A stretch of DNA of 37,450 bases from an uncultured Bacteroidales bacterium (GCA_944322805.1 CALUQC010000085.1:1-37450); one strand, 5' to 3'. Counted from the first letter of the stretch, positions 25,261-33,484 are shown. Translations and numbers: made by a program. The notes: generated from the sequence alone by a model not told the origin.

Positions 25261-25307
25261 GATTGTCCGGCTTTCGGGCGGACAGCGGTTTTTAGGTATC
25301 GGTTTGT

Positions 25308-25336
25308 GCTCCTCATTTCATGCAGGGGCTTTTTTT
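25308..25336 (+). terminator. Terminator-like hairpin in the metK leader
   Basis: GCTCCT (25308-25313) can pair with AGGGGC (25324-25329, one G-U pair) around a 10-base loop, followed by seven T (25330-25336). It lies between the SAM-II aptamer and metK, 57 bases before the start codon, so it could be the expression platform. The stem is short and I found no clear antiterminator linking it to the aptamer. A competing stem CAGGG/CCCTG (25323-25327 / 25340-25344) overlaps it. Confidence 0.5.
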
Positions 25337-25393
25337 ATGCCCTGACCGGCAGCTGCCGTAATGAAGGGGATTAATTCAATAAAAAATAATATC

Positions 25394-26731
25394 ATGGCAT
25401 ATTTGTTTACTTCAGAATCAGTGTCCGAGGGACACCCGGACAAAGTGGCGGACCAGATTTCGGATGCCATCCTCGACGAATTCCTCCGCCAGGACCCGGA
25501 AGCGAAAGTCGCATGCGAGACGTTCTGCAGCACCGGCCTCGTGGTAGTCGGCGGCGAAGTCCGCTCGGAGGATGCCTATGTCGATATTCAGAACATAGCG
25601 CGGAAAGTCATCAACAGAATAGGGTACAACAATGCCGACTATATGTTCGACGGAAACTCCTGCGGCGTGATTTCAGCCCTCCACGAGCAGTCTCAGGACA
25701 TAAACCGGGGGGTCGTCACGGAAAATGCCGACGAACAGGGTGCCGGAGACCAGGGCATGATGTTCGGCTATGCATGTGATGACACGGCAGAGTATATGCC
25801 TCTCCCTTTGGCTCTTGCACACAAGGCCCTTATGATCCTTTCCAGGATACGGAAGGAGACGCCGCAGCTGATGCCTTATCTTCGCCCAGACTCCAAGTCC
25901 CAGTTCACTATCGAATACGATGACCTGACCCACAGGCCGCTGAGAGTGCATACGATAGTGATTTCGACGCAGCATGACGAATTCGTGCCGGCAGAGCTCG
26001 GCAACATGAGCTATAAGGATGCCTGCGGGCAATACGGACAGAAACGCGTGGATGCCGCGATGCAGGCAAAAATCCGCAGGGACGTGGAGGAAATCCTGAT
26101 ACCTGCGCTCATTGAAGAATTGCCGGCGGAAACTGCCGCACTTTTCAAGGGAGACCATATACTGCACGTGAATCCTACCGGGAAATTCGTCATAGGCGGT
26201 CCTCACGGGGATACCGGCCTGACAGGAAGGAAGATTATCGTGGATACGTACGGAGGCAAGGGCGCTCATGGCGGGGGAGCCTTTTCAGGAAAGGACCCGT
26301 CCAAGGTGGACCGTTCTGCCGCGTATGCCGCCCGGTATATCGCCAAGAATATGGTGGCGGCGGGCCTTGCTCATGAGATGCTCGTCCAGCTGGCATATGC
26401 GATAGGCGTGGCGGAACCGGTAAGCGTCTATGTCAACACTTACGGCACCGCAGCTAAGGATGCTTCCGGAGAACGTATCAGCGATTCCCTCATTGCAGAG
26501 CGCATAAAGGAACTTTTCGACCTCCGTCCGGCTAAAATCATAGAAAAATTCCAGTTGAAGAAACCGATTTACGAGCCGACGGCGGCATACGGACACGTGG
26601 GAAGAAAACCGTACAAGGACTTTGTCGAGGTAGTGCGCGGCGGAAAGAAGTCGCAGGAGTTCGTCCAGTTCTTCGGATGGGAGCTTCTGGATTCCGTAGA
26701 CCTGATCAGGAAAGAGTTCAATCTCGCATAG
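25394..26731 (+). CDS. metK: S-adenosylmethionine synthetase
   Basis: Makes S-adenosylmethionine from methionine and ATP. The 445-residue protein starts [25 protein letters not shown], the canonical N-terminus. It also contains the signature [12 protein letters not shown] and the late [21 protein letters not shown] and [19 protein letters not shown] motifs. The frame is open to an ATG at 25361, but conservation begins at 25394. The protein is longer than E. coli MetK (384); insertions around residues 130-200 are typical of Bacteroidota forms. It is controlled by the leader described above and is followed by dusB and lpxK at short spacing. Confidence 0.96.
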   Translation: MAYLFTSESVSEGHPDKVADQISDAILDEFLRQDPEAKVACETFCSTGLVVVGGEVRSEDAYVDIQNIARKVINRIGYNNADYMFDGNSCGVISALHEQSQDINRGVVTENADEQGAGDQGMMFGYACDDTAEYMPLPLALAHKALMILSRIRKETPQLMPYLRPDSKSQFTIEYDDLTHRPLRVHTIVISTQHDEFVPAELGNMSYKDACGQYGQKRVDAAMQAKIRRDVEEILIPALIEELPAETAALFKGDHILHVNPTGKFVIGGPHGDTGLTGRKIIVDTYGGKGAHGGGAFSGKDPSKVDRSAAYAARYIAKNMVAAGLAHEMLVQLAYAIGVAEPVSVYVNTYGTAAKDASGERISDSLIAERIKELFDLRPAKIIEKFQLKKPIYEPTAAYGHVGRKPYKDFVEVVRGGKKSQEFVQFFGWELLDSVDLIRKEFNLA

Positions 26732-26779
26732 GTCCGGAGCAGGCCTGTAACCAGAAAACCTTCAAACACCCAAGTCCGC

Positions 26780-27805
26780 ATGAAGATAGGAGAAATAGAT
26801 CTCGGGAAACAGCCCCTGTTCCTTGCCCCGATGGAAGACGTGACGGATGCGTCTTTCCGCTTCGTATGCAAGGAATTCGGCGCCGACATGATGTACACTG
26901 AATTCGTGTCTTCCGACGGACTCATCCGGGATGCGAAAAAATCCCTGGACAAACTCCGCACATACGATTATGAGACCCCCATCGGCATCCAGATTTACGG
27001 AAATATCCCCGAGGCCATGGTGGACGCCGCGCGTATGGCTGAAAATGCCGCGGAGTTGGTCGGCGGCCACGGAGCGGACCTCGTCGACATCAATTTCGGC
27101 TGTCCTGTCAACAAGATTGCACGCCGCGGGGCCGGGTCCGGAATGATGAGGGAGCCGGACAAAATGGTGCGTATCACGAAAATGGTGGTGGATGCGGTCC
27201 GTCTTCCCGTCACCGTCAAGACGAGGCTCGGCTGGGATGAGGATTCCAAAATCATAGTGGAACTTGCGGAGAGGCTGCAGGATGCCGGTATCAAGGCTTT
27301 GACCGTCCACGGCCGGACGCGTTCGCAGATGTACAAGGGAGACGCCGACTGGACATTGATAGGAAAAGTGAAGGAAAACCCGCGCATGCATATCCCCGTC
27401 ATCGGAAACGGCGACATAGACTCTCCCGAAAAGGCGAAAGAGTGCTTCGACAGATACGGGGTGGACGGGATAATGATAGGCAGGGCGACATACGGCCATC
27501 CGTGGATATTCAGGGAAATACGCCATTATTTGGACACCGGCGAACTGCTTCCTCCCATGGGGGTGGACGAGAGGGTCGCTCTTGCAAAGCGGCATCTTGC
27601 CAAATCCATAGAGGTTAAAGGCGAAAAAGTCGGCGTCCTTGAGATGCGGAGGCACCTGTCCGCATATTTCAAGGGGCTTCCGGATTTCAAGGAGACTCGC
27701 CTGAAACTTGTGACTCTCACCGACCCGTCCGAACTGTATGACACTCTCGACTATGTGGCTTCCCGCTGGGGCTCAGATATTGTCACGGACGACACTGCCT
27801 CATAG
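26780..27805 (+). CDS. dusB: DusB-like tRNA-dihydrouridine synthase
   Basis: Flavoenzyme of 341 residues that reduces uridine to dihydrouridine in tRNA. It is an FMN-binding TIM barrel: LFLAPMEDVTDASFR at the N-terminus, the catalytic Cys108 in NFGCPVNK, KTRLGWDE around 150, the HGRTRSQMYKGDADW loop, and PVIGNGDIDSPEKA. These match the DusB subgroup best. It follows metK by 48 bases and precedes lpxK by 28, so the three genes likely form one transcript. Confidence 0.94.
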   Translation: MKIGEIDLGKQPLFLAPMEDVTDASFRFVCKEFGADMMYTEFVSSDGLIRDAKKSLDKLRTYDYETPIGIQIYGNIPEAMVDAARMAENAAELVGGHGADLVDINFGCPVNKIARRGAGSGMMREPDKMVRITKMVVDAVRLPVTVKTRLGWDEDSKIIVELAERLQDAGIKALTVHGRTRSQMYKGDADWTLIGKVKENPRMHIPVIGNGDIDSPEKAKECFDRYGVDGIMIGRATYGHPWIFREIRHYLDTGELLPPMGVDERVALAKRHLAKSIEVKGEKVGVLEMRRHLSAYFKGLPDFKETRLKLVTLTDPSELYDTLDYVASRWGSDIVTDDTAS

Positions 27806-27833
27806 CCGTCCCGGACCGTATCATCTCTGTTAA

Positions 27834-29078
27834 ATGACGATGAACATGATGATAGACAAATTTTTACTCGCACCATATTACCTGACCTTGAAATTCAGGC
27901 ACTTTCTGTACGACAAGGGCCTTAAAAAAACCGCAAGGGCTGATGTGCCCACCGTCTGTATCGGTAATATTACCGTAGGGGGTACCGGAAAGACCCCGCA
28001 TACGGAACTTACAGTCAGGACATTGCTCGAAATGCCTGAAACGGCAGGCAAGAACATCGCGGTCCTGTCCCGGGGCTACGGACGCAGGAGTAAGGGTTTC
28101 CAGCAGATTCTGCCAGGAGACAATGCCGATTTCGCCGGTGACGAGCCGTTGCAGATAAAGACGAAATATCCGGACATAACCGTAGCTGTGGATGCGAAGC
28201 GAGTGGAAGGCTGCGATTTCCTTTCCCATCCGGAAAAAGCCGGCACTCAACCGAAAGGCAGGGAATGTCTCCATAAGGATTTCCCGCCGGCGGACATCAT
28301 CGTCCTGGACGACGCATTCCAGCACAGGGCATTGTCTCCGACCATTTCCATACTTCTGATGGACTATTCCAGACCGGTTTCGAAAGACCTCCTCCTGCCT
28401 CTCGGACGCCTCAGGGACCTGCGCGGCAGGGCATCGGCAGCTGATGTCATCATCGTGACCAAAAGTCCGGCATACATAGACGAAACACATAAGAGAGAGT
28501 GGATTTCCGATTTCCTGTCCTTGCGGAACTTCGATCCGGATACGCTCCGGGGCGAGACTCCCGAAGGAAAGATGCAGACGGTCCTGTTTACTTCGGTGCG
28601 CTATTGCGAAGCTGCTCCCGTATTCCCGGAAGGGGACCAAAGATATGTCTATGCAAAAAGGGCCGTCGCTTTTTCAGGCATTGCCGACGATTCCCGGTTT
28701 ATGGCATATCTGGCAGGCAAATACAAGGTGGTCAGGCATATCGCCTTCAGTGACCATCATAAGTTCTCGGCTTCCGATATCGGTACGATATCCGCAGCCG
28801 CCATGTCCGAGCCGACCGCATTGGTCGCGACCACCGAAAAGGACAGCCAGAGACTTAAAACCATGAAGAAGATACCCGAAACACTCAGAAAAAGAATGTT
28901 CCGGATACCGATAGAAGCGTATTTCCTGACAGAAAAGGAAGAGACGGTTTTCCGCAATCTCCTGTTGCAAGCCGCATCCTCTAAGCCGGAACTAAAATTG
29001 GATTTCAAAGAAATCCATAACGACAGTTCGACGAATTCCTTAGTCCTGAACAACATAAATTCGTCGAACTGTCGTTAA
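27834..29078 (+). CDS. lpxK: LpxK, tetraacyldisaccharide 4'-kinase
   Basis: Inner-membrane-associated kinase that adds the 4'-phosphate to the lipid A precursor. The 414-residue protein has the membrane-proximal N-terminus FLLAPYYLTLKFRHFLYDKG, the Walker A loop GNITVGGTGKT (44-54), SRGYGRRSKGF, and DDAFQHR. It is longer than typical LpxK (about 330-380), partly because residues from about 390 to 414 and the stop codon lie inside palindromic repeat A (29000-29077). The enzymatic core is therefore intact, but the tail is recent repeat-derived sequence. Alternative starts at 27840, 27846 and 27849 are possible. Confidence 0.92.
   Translation: MTMNMMIDKFLLAPYYLTLKFRHFLYDKGLKKTARADVPTVCIGNITVGGTGKTPHTELTVRTLLEMPETAGKNIAVLSRGYGRRSKGFQQILPGDNADFAGDEPLQIKTKYPDITVAVDAKRVEGCDFLSHPEKAGTQPKGRECLHKDFPPADIIVLDDAFQHRALSPTISILLMDYSRPVSKDLLLPLGRLRDLRGRASAADVIIVTKSPAYIDETHKREWISDFLSLRNFDPDTLRGETPEGKMQTVLFTSVRYCEAAPVFPEGDQRYVYAKRAVAFSGIADDSRFMAYLAGKYKVVRHIAFSDHHKFSASDIGTISAAAMSEPTALVATTEKDSQRLKTMKKIPETLRKRMFRIPIEAYFLTEKEETVFRNLLLQAASSKPELKLDFKEIHNDSSTNSLVLNNINSSNCR
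29000..29077. repeat. Palindromic repeat family A, copy 2
   Basis: The hairpin GGATTTC-AAA-GAAATCC (29000-29016) is followed by a perfect 20-base inverted repeat, TAACGACAGTTCGACGAATT (29018-29037) and its complement (29058-29077), around a 20-base spacer. The complement of this unit matches 6552-6629 closely through arms, spacer (TATGTTGTTC) and side hairpin. It overlaps the 3' end of lpxK and lies 33 bases from the end of the convergent aroF-type gene. Confidence 0.9.
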
Positions 29079-29110
29079 CTTTAGAACATCCACTGCTCCG
29101 CCGCGCTCAA

Positions 29111-30238
29111 TCAGGCCCCGGCTTCGGCTTCGGTTTCGGAGTTTCCGGTAAGAATCTCGTTCTGTACCTGCACGGAAGCATCATGGATGGCGTTGAAGAC
29201 AGTCGAAAGGAATTTTTCCGACAGCCCTTGTTCCTTGCCGCGCTCTATGACCTTTTCAAGCAGGGCATCCCACCGTGAAGTCTGGAGGATGGCTATGTTG
29301 TTCGTCTTCTTGTATTCCCCTATCTGGCGGCTGATATTCATTCTCGAGCCGAGCAGATACAGCAGGCTTTCGTCTATTACGTCGATTTTCGCCCTCAACT
29401 GATGGATATTCTCCTTGTATTCGGGACTGTCCGAGTCCGCTTCCCTGACAACCAGTTTGGACATCATTTCTTCCAGTTCCTTTGGAGTGAGCTGCTGCTT
29501 TGCATCGCTGAGTGCACAGGTCGGATCACAGTGGGATTCTATCATCAGCCCGTCGAGTCCCAGGTCCATCGCGGTCTGGGAAATTTCCAGAAGATATTTC
29601 TTTGCCCCTCCCATATGGCTCGGATCACAGAAAAACGGCAGTTCAGGATACCTGCTTCTGAGTTCGATGGCTATCTGCCAGTCCGGCCTGTTCCTGTACG
29701 GGATTTTTTCCGAAGTGGAGAAGCCTCGGTGAATCACGCCTAATTTCTTCACACCTGCCTGATTCAGCCTTTCCAGTGCTCCTATCCAGAGGTCAATGTC
29801 TGGATTTACCGGATTCTTTACGAGGACCGGAATATCGGTATCTTTCAGGGCGTCGGCTATTTCCTGCACCAGAAACGGATTCGCTGTAGTCCGTGCGCCT
29901 ATCCATACCATGTCCACCCCGAATTTGATGCAGTCGAATATGTGTTTTTCGCTTGCCACCTCCGTGCAGATTTTCATTCCGAGTTCATTTTTCACCCTCT
30001 GCATCCATTTCAGCCCCGGCGTACCTACGCCCTCGAATGTATTCGGATGAGTGCGCGGCTTCCATATTCCTGCACGGAATACGCTTATCCCCATGGCTTT
30101 AAGTCCCCTGGCTGTCTCCATTATCTGGATTTCCGATTCCGCACTGCATGGCCCGGCTATCAGGAACGGCCTTTTCTCATTGAACAGGTTGAACAGATTC
30201 CATTCTTTCAGCGGAATGATTTCGAGTCTTTTTTCCAT
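29111..30238 (-). CDS. aroF: DAHP synthase / chorismate mutase fusion
   Basis: Bifunctional enzyme of 375 residues. The first part (about 1-265) is a KDO8P-synthase-like (type I beta) DAHP synthase, the first step of the shikimate pathway, with AGPCSAES, GIWKPRTHP, WIGARTTANPFLVQ, IHRGFS and FCDPSHMGG. The last 100 residues are an AroQ-type chorismate mutase (LRAKIDVIDESLLYLLGSRMNISRQIGEYK). Such fusions are known in Bacteroidota, for example in Porphyromonas. It is the last gene of the pheA-aminotransferase-tyrA operon, so entry and branch-point steps are encoded together. It lies 12 bases after tyrA. The gene symbol is a convenience name. Confidence 0.95.
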   Translation of the reverse strand: MEKRLEIIPLKEWNLFNLFNEKRPFLIAGPCSAESEIQIMETARGLKAMGISVFRAGIWKPRTHPNTFEGVGTPGLKWMQRVKNELGMKICTEVASEKHIFDCIKFGVDMVWIGARTTANPFLVQEIADALKDTDIPVLVKNPVNPDIDLWIGALERLNQAGVKKLGVIHRGFSTSEKIPYRNRPDWQIAIELRSRYPELPFFCDPSHMGGAKKYLLEISQTAMDLGLDGLMIESHCDPTCALSDAKQQLTPKELEEMMSKLVVREADSDSPEYKENIHQLRAKIDVIDESLLYLLGSRMNISRQIGEYKKTNNIAILQTSRWDALLEKVIERGKEQGLSEKFLSTVFNAIHDASVQVQNEILTGNSETEAEAGA

Positions 30239-30250
30239 AACAAGTTCGTT

Positions 30251-31117
30251 TTATCTGATTATTCTTTTTATCCTGTTTGCGTCTTCTATGAGCGAGCGGA
30301 TTCCCTTTTCATCGAATTCGTCTATCGCCTTTCTGAACGCATTTATTTTTTCTATGTATGTGTCAATGACCTTCAGCAGATTGTCCCTGTTCTGGGAAAA
30401 AATCGGCACCCACATGTCCGCATTGCTTTTCGCAAGCCTGACGGTGGAAGAAAAACCTCCGGAAGCCAGGTCGAATATGTGTTTTTCGTTTTTTTCCTTG
30501 TCCAAGACCGTAAGGGCCAGTGCGAATGACGTGATATGCGAAATATGTGACACGTATGCCGTATGCACGTCGTGGCTTGAAGCATTCATGTATATCGGTC
30601 TCATGTTCAGGCAGTCGTACATCTTTTCCACAATCCTTACCGCAGCCGGACTTGACTCCTCCTGATTGCATATTATGCAGGCCCTCCCGTCGAAAAGTCC
30701 CGGCATGGCGGCCCATGGACCGGAATATTCCGTACCTGCCATAGGATGAGTGGCCACATACCTCATGCGCATCGGATGATAGTGCACCGTCCTTATCAGC
30801 TGCTCTTTCGTAGAACATGTATCGATAACGATTTTCCTGCATGAACTGCCGTTTTCCGTCTCTTTCTGGAAAATGTCCAAAATTTCAGGCAGAAGTTTGA
30901 TGGCTGCCCCTACGGGTACAGCCAATATTATCATGTCGCACGAGCCCGCACATTCTTCCAATGTCGTTATCTCGTCTACAAGTCCTATTTTCATGGCGGC
31001 CGCAGCATTCACACTGTCCGACTCTACTCCCTTCAACTTTTCCGCAAAGCCCCTTCTTTTGAGGTCTATGGCCATGGAGCCGCCGATGAGGCCCAACCCT
31101 ATTATTCCTATATTCAT
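30251..31117 (-). CDS. tyrA: Prephenate dehydrogenase
   Basis: Oxidatively decarboxylates prephenate to 4-hydroxyphenylpyruvate, the tyrosine branch. The 288-residue protein begins with a NAD(P)-binding fold, MNIGIIGLGLIGGSMAIDLKRR. The family segments IILAVPVGAAIKLLPEI, VIDTCSTKEQLI and THPMAGTEYSGP (substrate-binding His) follow. There is no ACT domain and no chorismate mutase; the mutase is fused to the neighbouring DAHP synthase. It lies 46 bases after the aminotransferase gene in the phe/tyr operon. Confidence 0.94.
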   Translation of the reverse strand: MNIGIIGLGLIGGSMAIDLKRRGFAEKLKGVESDSVNAAAAMKIGLVDEITTLEECAGSCDMIILAVPVGAAIKLLPEILDIFQKETENGSSCRKIVIDTCSTKEQLIRTVHYHPMRMRYVATHPMAGTEYSGPWAAMPGLFDGRACIICNQEESSPAAVRIVEKMYDCLNMRPIYMNASSHDVHTAYVSHISHITSFALALTVLDKEKNEKHIFDLASGGFSSTVRLAKSNADMWVPIFSQNRDNLLKVIDTYIEKINAFRKAIDEFDEKGIRSLIEDANRIKRIIR

Positions 31118-31163
31118 CGTGTCCCGGTTTCTTTTATGTGATATTTGCGTTTTTCTGTGCCCC

Positions 31164-32384
31164 TCACATTCTCCGTATCTTCTCTGCGGCGCTTTCCAGC
31201 ACTTCCGGCCTTGCGCACAGGGAAATCCTTATATAGTCCCTGCCGTTTTTCCCGAAGATGAATCCCGGCGTGATGAACACTCCAGCCCCGTACAGAATCC
31301 TGTCCGAAATCCTCTCTCCGGGCGATTTCCCTGTCCATTCTCCTTCGGCATCGCGCTCCTGCTGCAGCAGCCTGCACTTCTGCGATACGCGCCCCCATAG
31401 AAACATTCCGCTGCTGTCCCTGTCATATTCCGCCCCCACGATATCGAAAATCTTTCCCGCGAGCACTCTGCGCCTCCTGTATTCCTCATTCAGTTTTCCG
31501 AACCATTCGGGCCCCTGTTTCAAGGCCTCTATGGCAGCCAGCTGGAGCGGCTTGAACATGCCAGAATCCATCTGGCTTTTGACCTTGAGTATCTGCGAAA
31601 TCATTTCTGCATCGCCGGCTACCATTCCGATACGCCATCCGGACATGTTGTGCGCCTTGCTGAGGGAATTCAGTTCGAGACAGCATTCCCGGGCACCTTC
31701 GGCCGCCAGAATCGACAGGGGGTTGTCGTTGAGGATGAAACTGTAAGGATTGTCATTGCAGATCAATATCCCGTGCCTCCGCCCGAAATCAGCCAGTTTC
31801 CGGTACAGTTCCCCGGTGGCCGGCGCACCCGTAGGCATGTTCGGGTAATTGGTCCACATTATTTTCACTCCGGAAAGGTCCGTCTTTTCCAACTTCTCGA
31901 AATCAGGCTGCCATCCGTTTTCCGGCACCAGGTCATAAGTGACTGTTTCCGCTTCCGCAAGGGCGGATGCCGATGAATATGTCGGGTAGCCCGGATCCGG
32001 AACGAGGACCTTGTCCCCCTTGTCTATGAACGCAAGCGAAATCAGCAGGATGCCTTCCTTGGACCCTACGAGCGGCTGGATTTCCGTAGCGGGATTCAAT
32101 TCCACATGGTAGTACCTGGCATACCAGTCGGCAAAAGCCTGCCGCAGGGCCGGTATCCCGATATAGCTCTGGTATGCGTGGTTGCCAGGCTGCGAAGCAG
32201 CTTCCTTAAGCGCCTCTATTGCCGCGGCAGGCGGCATCCCGTCCGGAGCGCCTATGCCGAGATTTATTATTCTGTCCTTGCCGTCGGCTTCCCTTTCGGC
32301 ATTCATCCTGTCGATTTCCTTCAGTTTCCTTGAAAAATAGTATTCCTGGACTGATTGTGTCCTTTTTGCCGGTTGTATTATCAT
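31164..32384 (-). CDS. Class I/II aminotransferase, probably aromatic
   Basis: PLP-dependent aminotransferase of 406 residues. NLGIGAPDG near residue 41, PGYPTYSSA at 131-139, MWTNYPNMPTGAPAT around 176-190, and the PLP-binding Lys243 in SLSKAHNMSGWRIG are typical of the fold-type I aspartate/LL-diaminopimelate group. Its place between pheA and tyrA suggests it converts phenylpyruvate and hydroxyphenylpyruvate to Phe and Tyr; substrate preference is inferred from context only. It lies 52 bases after pheA. Confidence 0.9.
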   Translation of the reverse strand: MIIQPAKRTQSVQEYYFSRKLKEIDRMNAEREADGKDRIINLGIGAPDGMPPAAAIEALKEAASQPGNHAYQSYIGIPALRQAFADWYARYYHVELNPATEIQPLVGSKEGILLISLAFIDKGDKVLVPDPGYPTYSSASALAEAETVTYDLVPENGWQPDFEKLEKTDLSGVKIMWTNYPNMPTGAPATGELYRKLADFGRRHGILICNDNPYSFILNDNPLSILAAEGARECCLELNSLSKAHNMSGWRIGMVAGDAEMISQILKVKSQMDSGMFKPLQLAAIEALKQGPEWFGKLNEEYRRRRVLAGKIFDIVGAEYDRDSSGMFLWGRVSQKCRLLQQERDAEGEWTGKSPGERISDRILYGAGVFITPGFIFGKNGRDYIRISLCARPEVLESAAEKIRRM

Positions 32385-32436
32385 AATCCTTTGTTTTTAT
32401 CGTTATCATGCCTGCCTCTGCCTCCTGTCCGGGTCC

Positions 32437-33300
32437 TTACAGGGCAGCCTCGTATTCGCCGAGAATATTCAGGTCCTCCATCAGCGGCCTTACGGCTGAA
32501 ACGGCCTGGCTGTAGCGCAGATAGCTGTCGAACTTTATGTCCGCATAGAAGAAATACTGCCATGATTTCCCGGGTATGGGCAGGGACTGGATTCTCGTCA
32601 GATTCATATCGTAGAACGACAGGATAGTGAGAATCTGCGCCAGCGAGCCGGCCTTGTGAGGAAGGGTAAAGCATAGGGACACCTTGTTCACTTTTTCCTT
32701 TGGCACCATGATTCTGTCATCGAGGATCAGAAATCTCGTGAAATTCTGTTTGTAAGTCTCTATGCTTTCCTTCAGCACTTCCAGTCCGTAGAGTTTCGCT
32801 GCGAAGAGGGAAGCCACGGCACCGACGCCCATGAGTTTCTGAGAAGCCACGTCCGCCGCGCTTTTGGCCGTATCTTCGGATTCTACCAGCCTGATATGCG
32901 GATAAGACTGGAAGAAAGGGCGTGTCTGGTTGATGGCCATATAATGCGTCCTCACTTCCTTTATGTCTTCTATTTTCTGTCCGGGCAGCGCCATCAGATT
33001 CTGCTGGATGCGCAGGAAGACTTCTCCTTTTATCTTGACATTGTATTTTCTCAGAAGCTCAAAATTTGGCAGGAGACCGCCGGATACGGTATTTTCGATT
33101 GCCATTATCGCCGCATCGGCATTGCCGGTGTCCATCGCCTTGTAGAGATCGTCGAATGTGGCGCATTCCACTATTTCAGGCTCCGTGCCGTCGAATTTCT
33201 TGTAGAATACCCGGGCTGCCTCTTCATGGAAGCAGCCGGAGTAGCCCTGGATTGCCACTCTTTTGGGACTGTTGTCTGTCATATTCATGTTCCGATTCAT
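32437..33300 (-). CDS. pheA: Prephenate dehydratase
   Basis: Converts prephenate to phenylpyruvate, the phenylalanine branch. The 287-residue protein has the periplasmic-binding-like catalytic domain, starting VAIQGYSGCFHEEAA, then AIENTVSGG and the catalytic NFTRFLIL (TRF at 188-190). A C-terminal ACT domain follows (about 207-283) for feedback control; the usual ESRP segment reads IQSLP (237-241). No chorismate mutase domain is present. It is the first structural gene of the operon and lies 22 bases after an attenuator terminator. In-frame ATGs at residues 5 and 7 are alternative starts. Confidence 0.95.
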   Translation of the reverse strand: MNRNMNMTDNSPKRVAIQGYSGCFHEEAARVFYKKFDGTEPEIVECATFDDLYKAMDTGNADAAIMAIENTVSGGLLPNFELLRKYNVKIKGEVFLRIQQNLMALPGQKIEDIKEVRTHYMAINQTRPFFQSYPHIRLVESEDTAKSAADVASQKLMGVGAVASLFAAKLYGLEVLKESIETYKQNFTRFLILDDRIMVPKEKVNKVSLCFTLPHKAGSLAQILTILSFYDMNLTRIQSLPIPGKSWQYFFYADIKFDSYLRYSQAVSAVRPLMEDLNILGEYEAAL

Positions 33301-33322
33301 TTCCTTGTTAAAGTGCCGGTAT

Positions 33323-33353
33323 AAAAAAAGAGCCGCCCGCGTCCGGACAGCTC
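33323..33353 (-). terminator. Attenuator terminator of the phe/tyr operon
   Basis: On the minus strand GAGCTGTCC (33345-33353) pairs with GGGCGGCTC (33330-33338) over nine base pairs, two of them G-U, around the loop GGACGC, followed by seven T (33323-33329). It ends 22 bases before the pheA ATG and after a Tyr/Phe-rich leader peptide, so it is the conditional stop of an attenuator. Confidence 0.88.
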
Positions 33354-33435
33354 ACTATACTATTATTATATTATGGTATGCACACGTGACGTCCGGCTAT
33401 TATCCTTCTGGAAAATAGAAATAAAAATACCCGGA
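33343..33435 (-). promoter_or_regulatory. Alternative pairing regions 1, 2 and 3 of the attenuator
   Basis: On the minus strand, region 1 TCCGG (33431-33435) lies in leader codons 11-12. Region 2 CCGGACG (33390-33396) lies just after the leader stop. Region 3 TGTCCGG (33343-33349) overlaps the terminator's 5' arm and loop. Region 2 can pair with region 1 or with region 3, and region 3 pairing destroys the terminator. A ribosome stalled at Tyr/Phe codons 13-18 covers region 1 and frees region 2 for antitermination; one reaching the stop covers region 2 and lets the terminator form. Confidence 0.75.
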
Positions 33436-33465
33436 TGCGCTAAATCGTGTGTTCATGTTTTTCAT
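33400..33465 (-). CDS. Phe/Tyr-rich leader peptide of the pheA operon
   Basis: A 21-codon reading frame starting MKNMNTRFSASG and followed by YFYFYF and PEG, with tandem stops TAA TAG. Six of the last nine residues are Tyr or Phe in strict alternation (codons 13-18, 33412-33429), and a further Phe is codon 8. Its job is to report the supply of charged tRNA-Phe and tRNA-Tyr by ribosome stalling, not to make a protein. It lies between a good -7 box and the terminator ahead of pheA. Translation could also begin at the second ATG (33456), because the first is very near the predicted transcript start. Confidence 0.88.
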   Translation of the reverse strand: MKNMNTRFSASGYFYFYFPEG

Positions 33466-33476
33466 GTCTTACTTAG

Positions 33477-33484
33477 CAAATATA
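33477..33484 (-). promoter_or_regulatory. -7 box of the phe/tyr operon
   Basis: TATATTTG on the minus strand fits TAnnTTTG. The transcript would begin near 33470, only a few bases before the leader-peptide ATG (33465). I see no clear -33 box. Confidence 0.65.
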
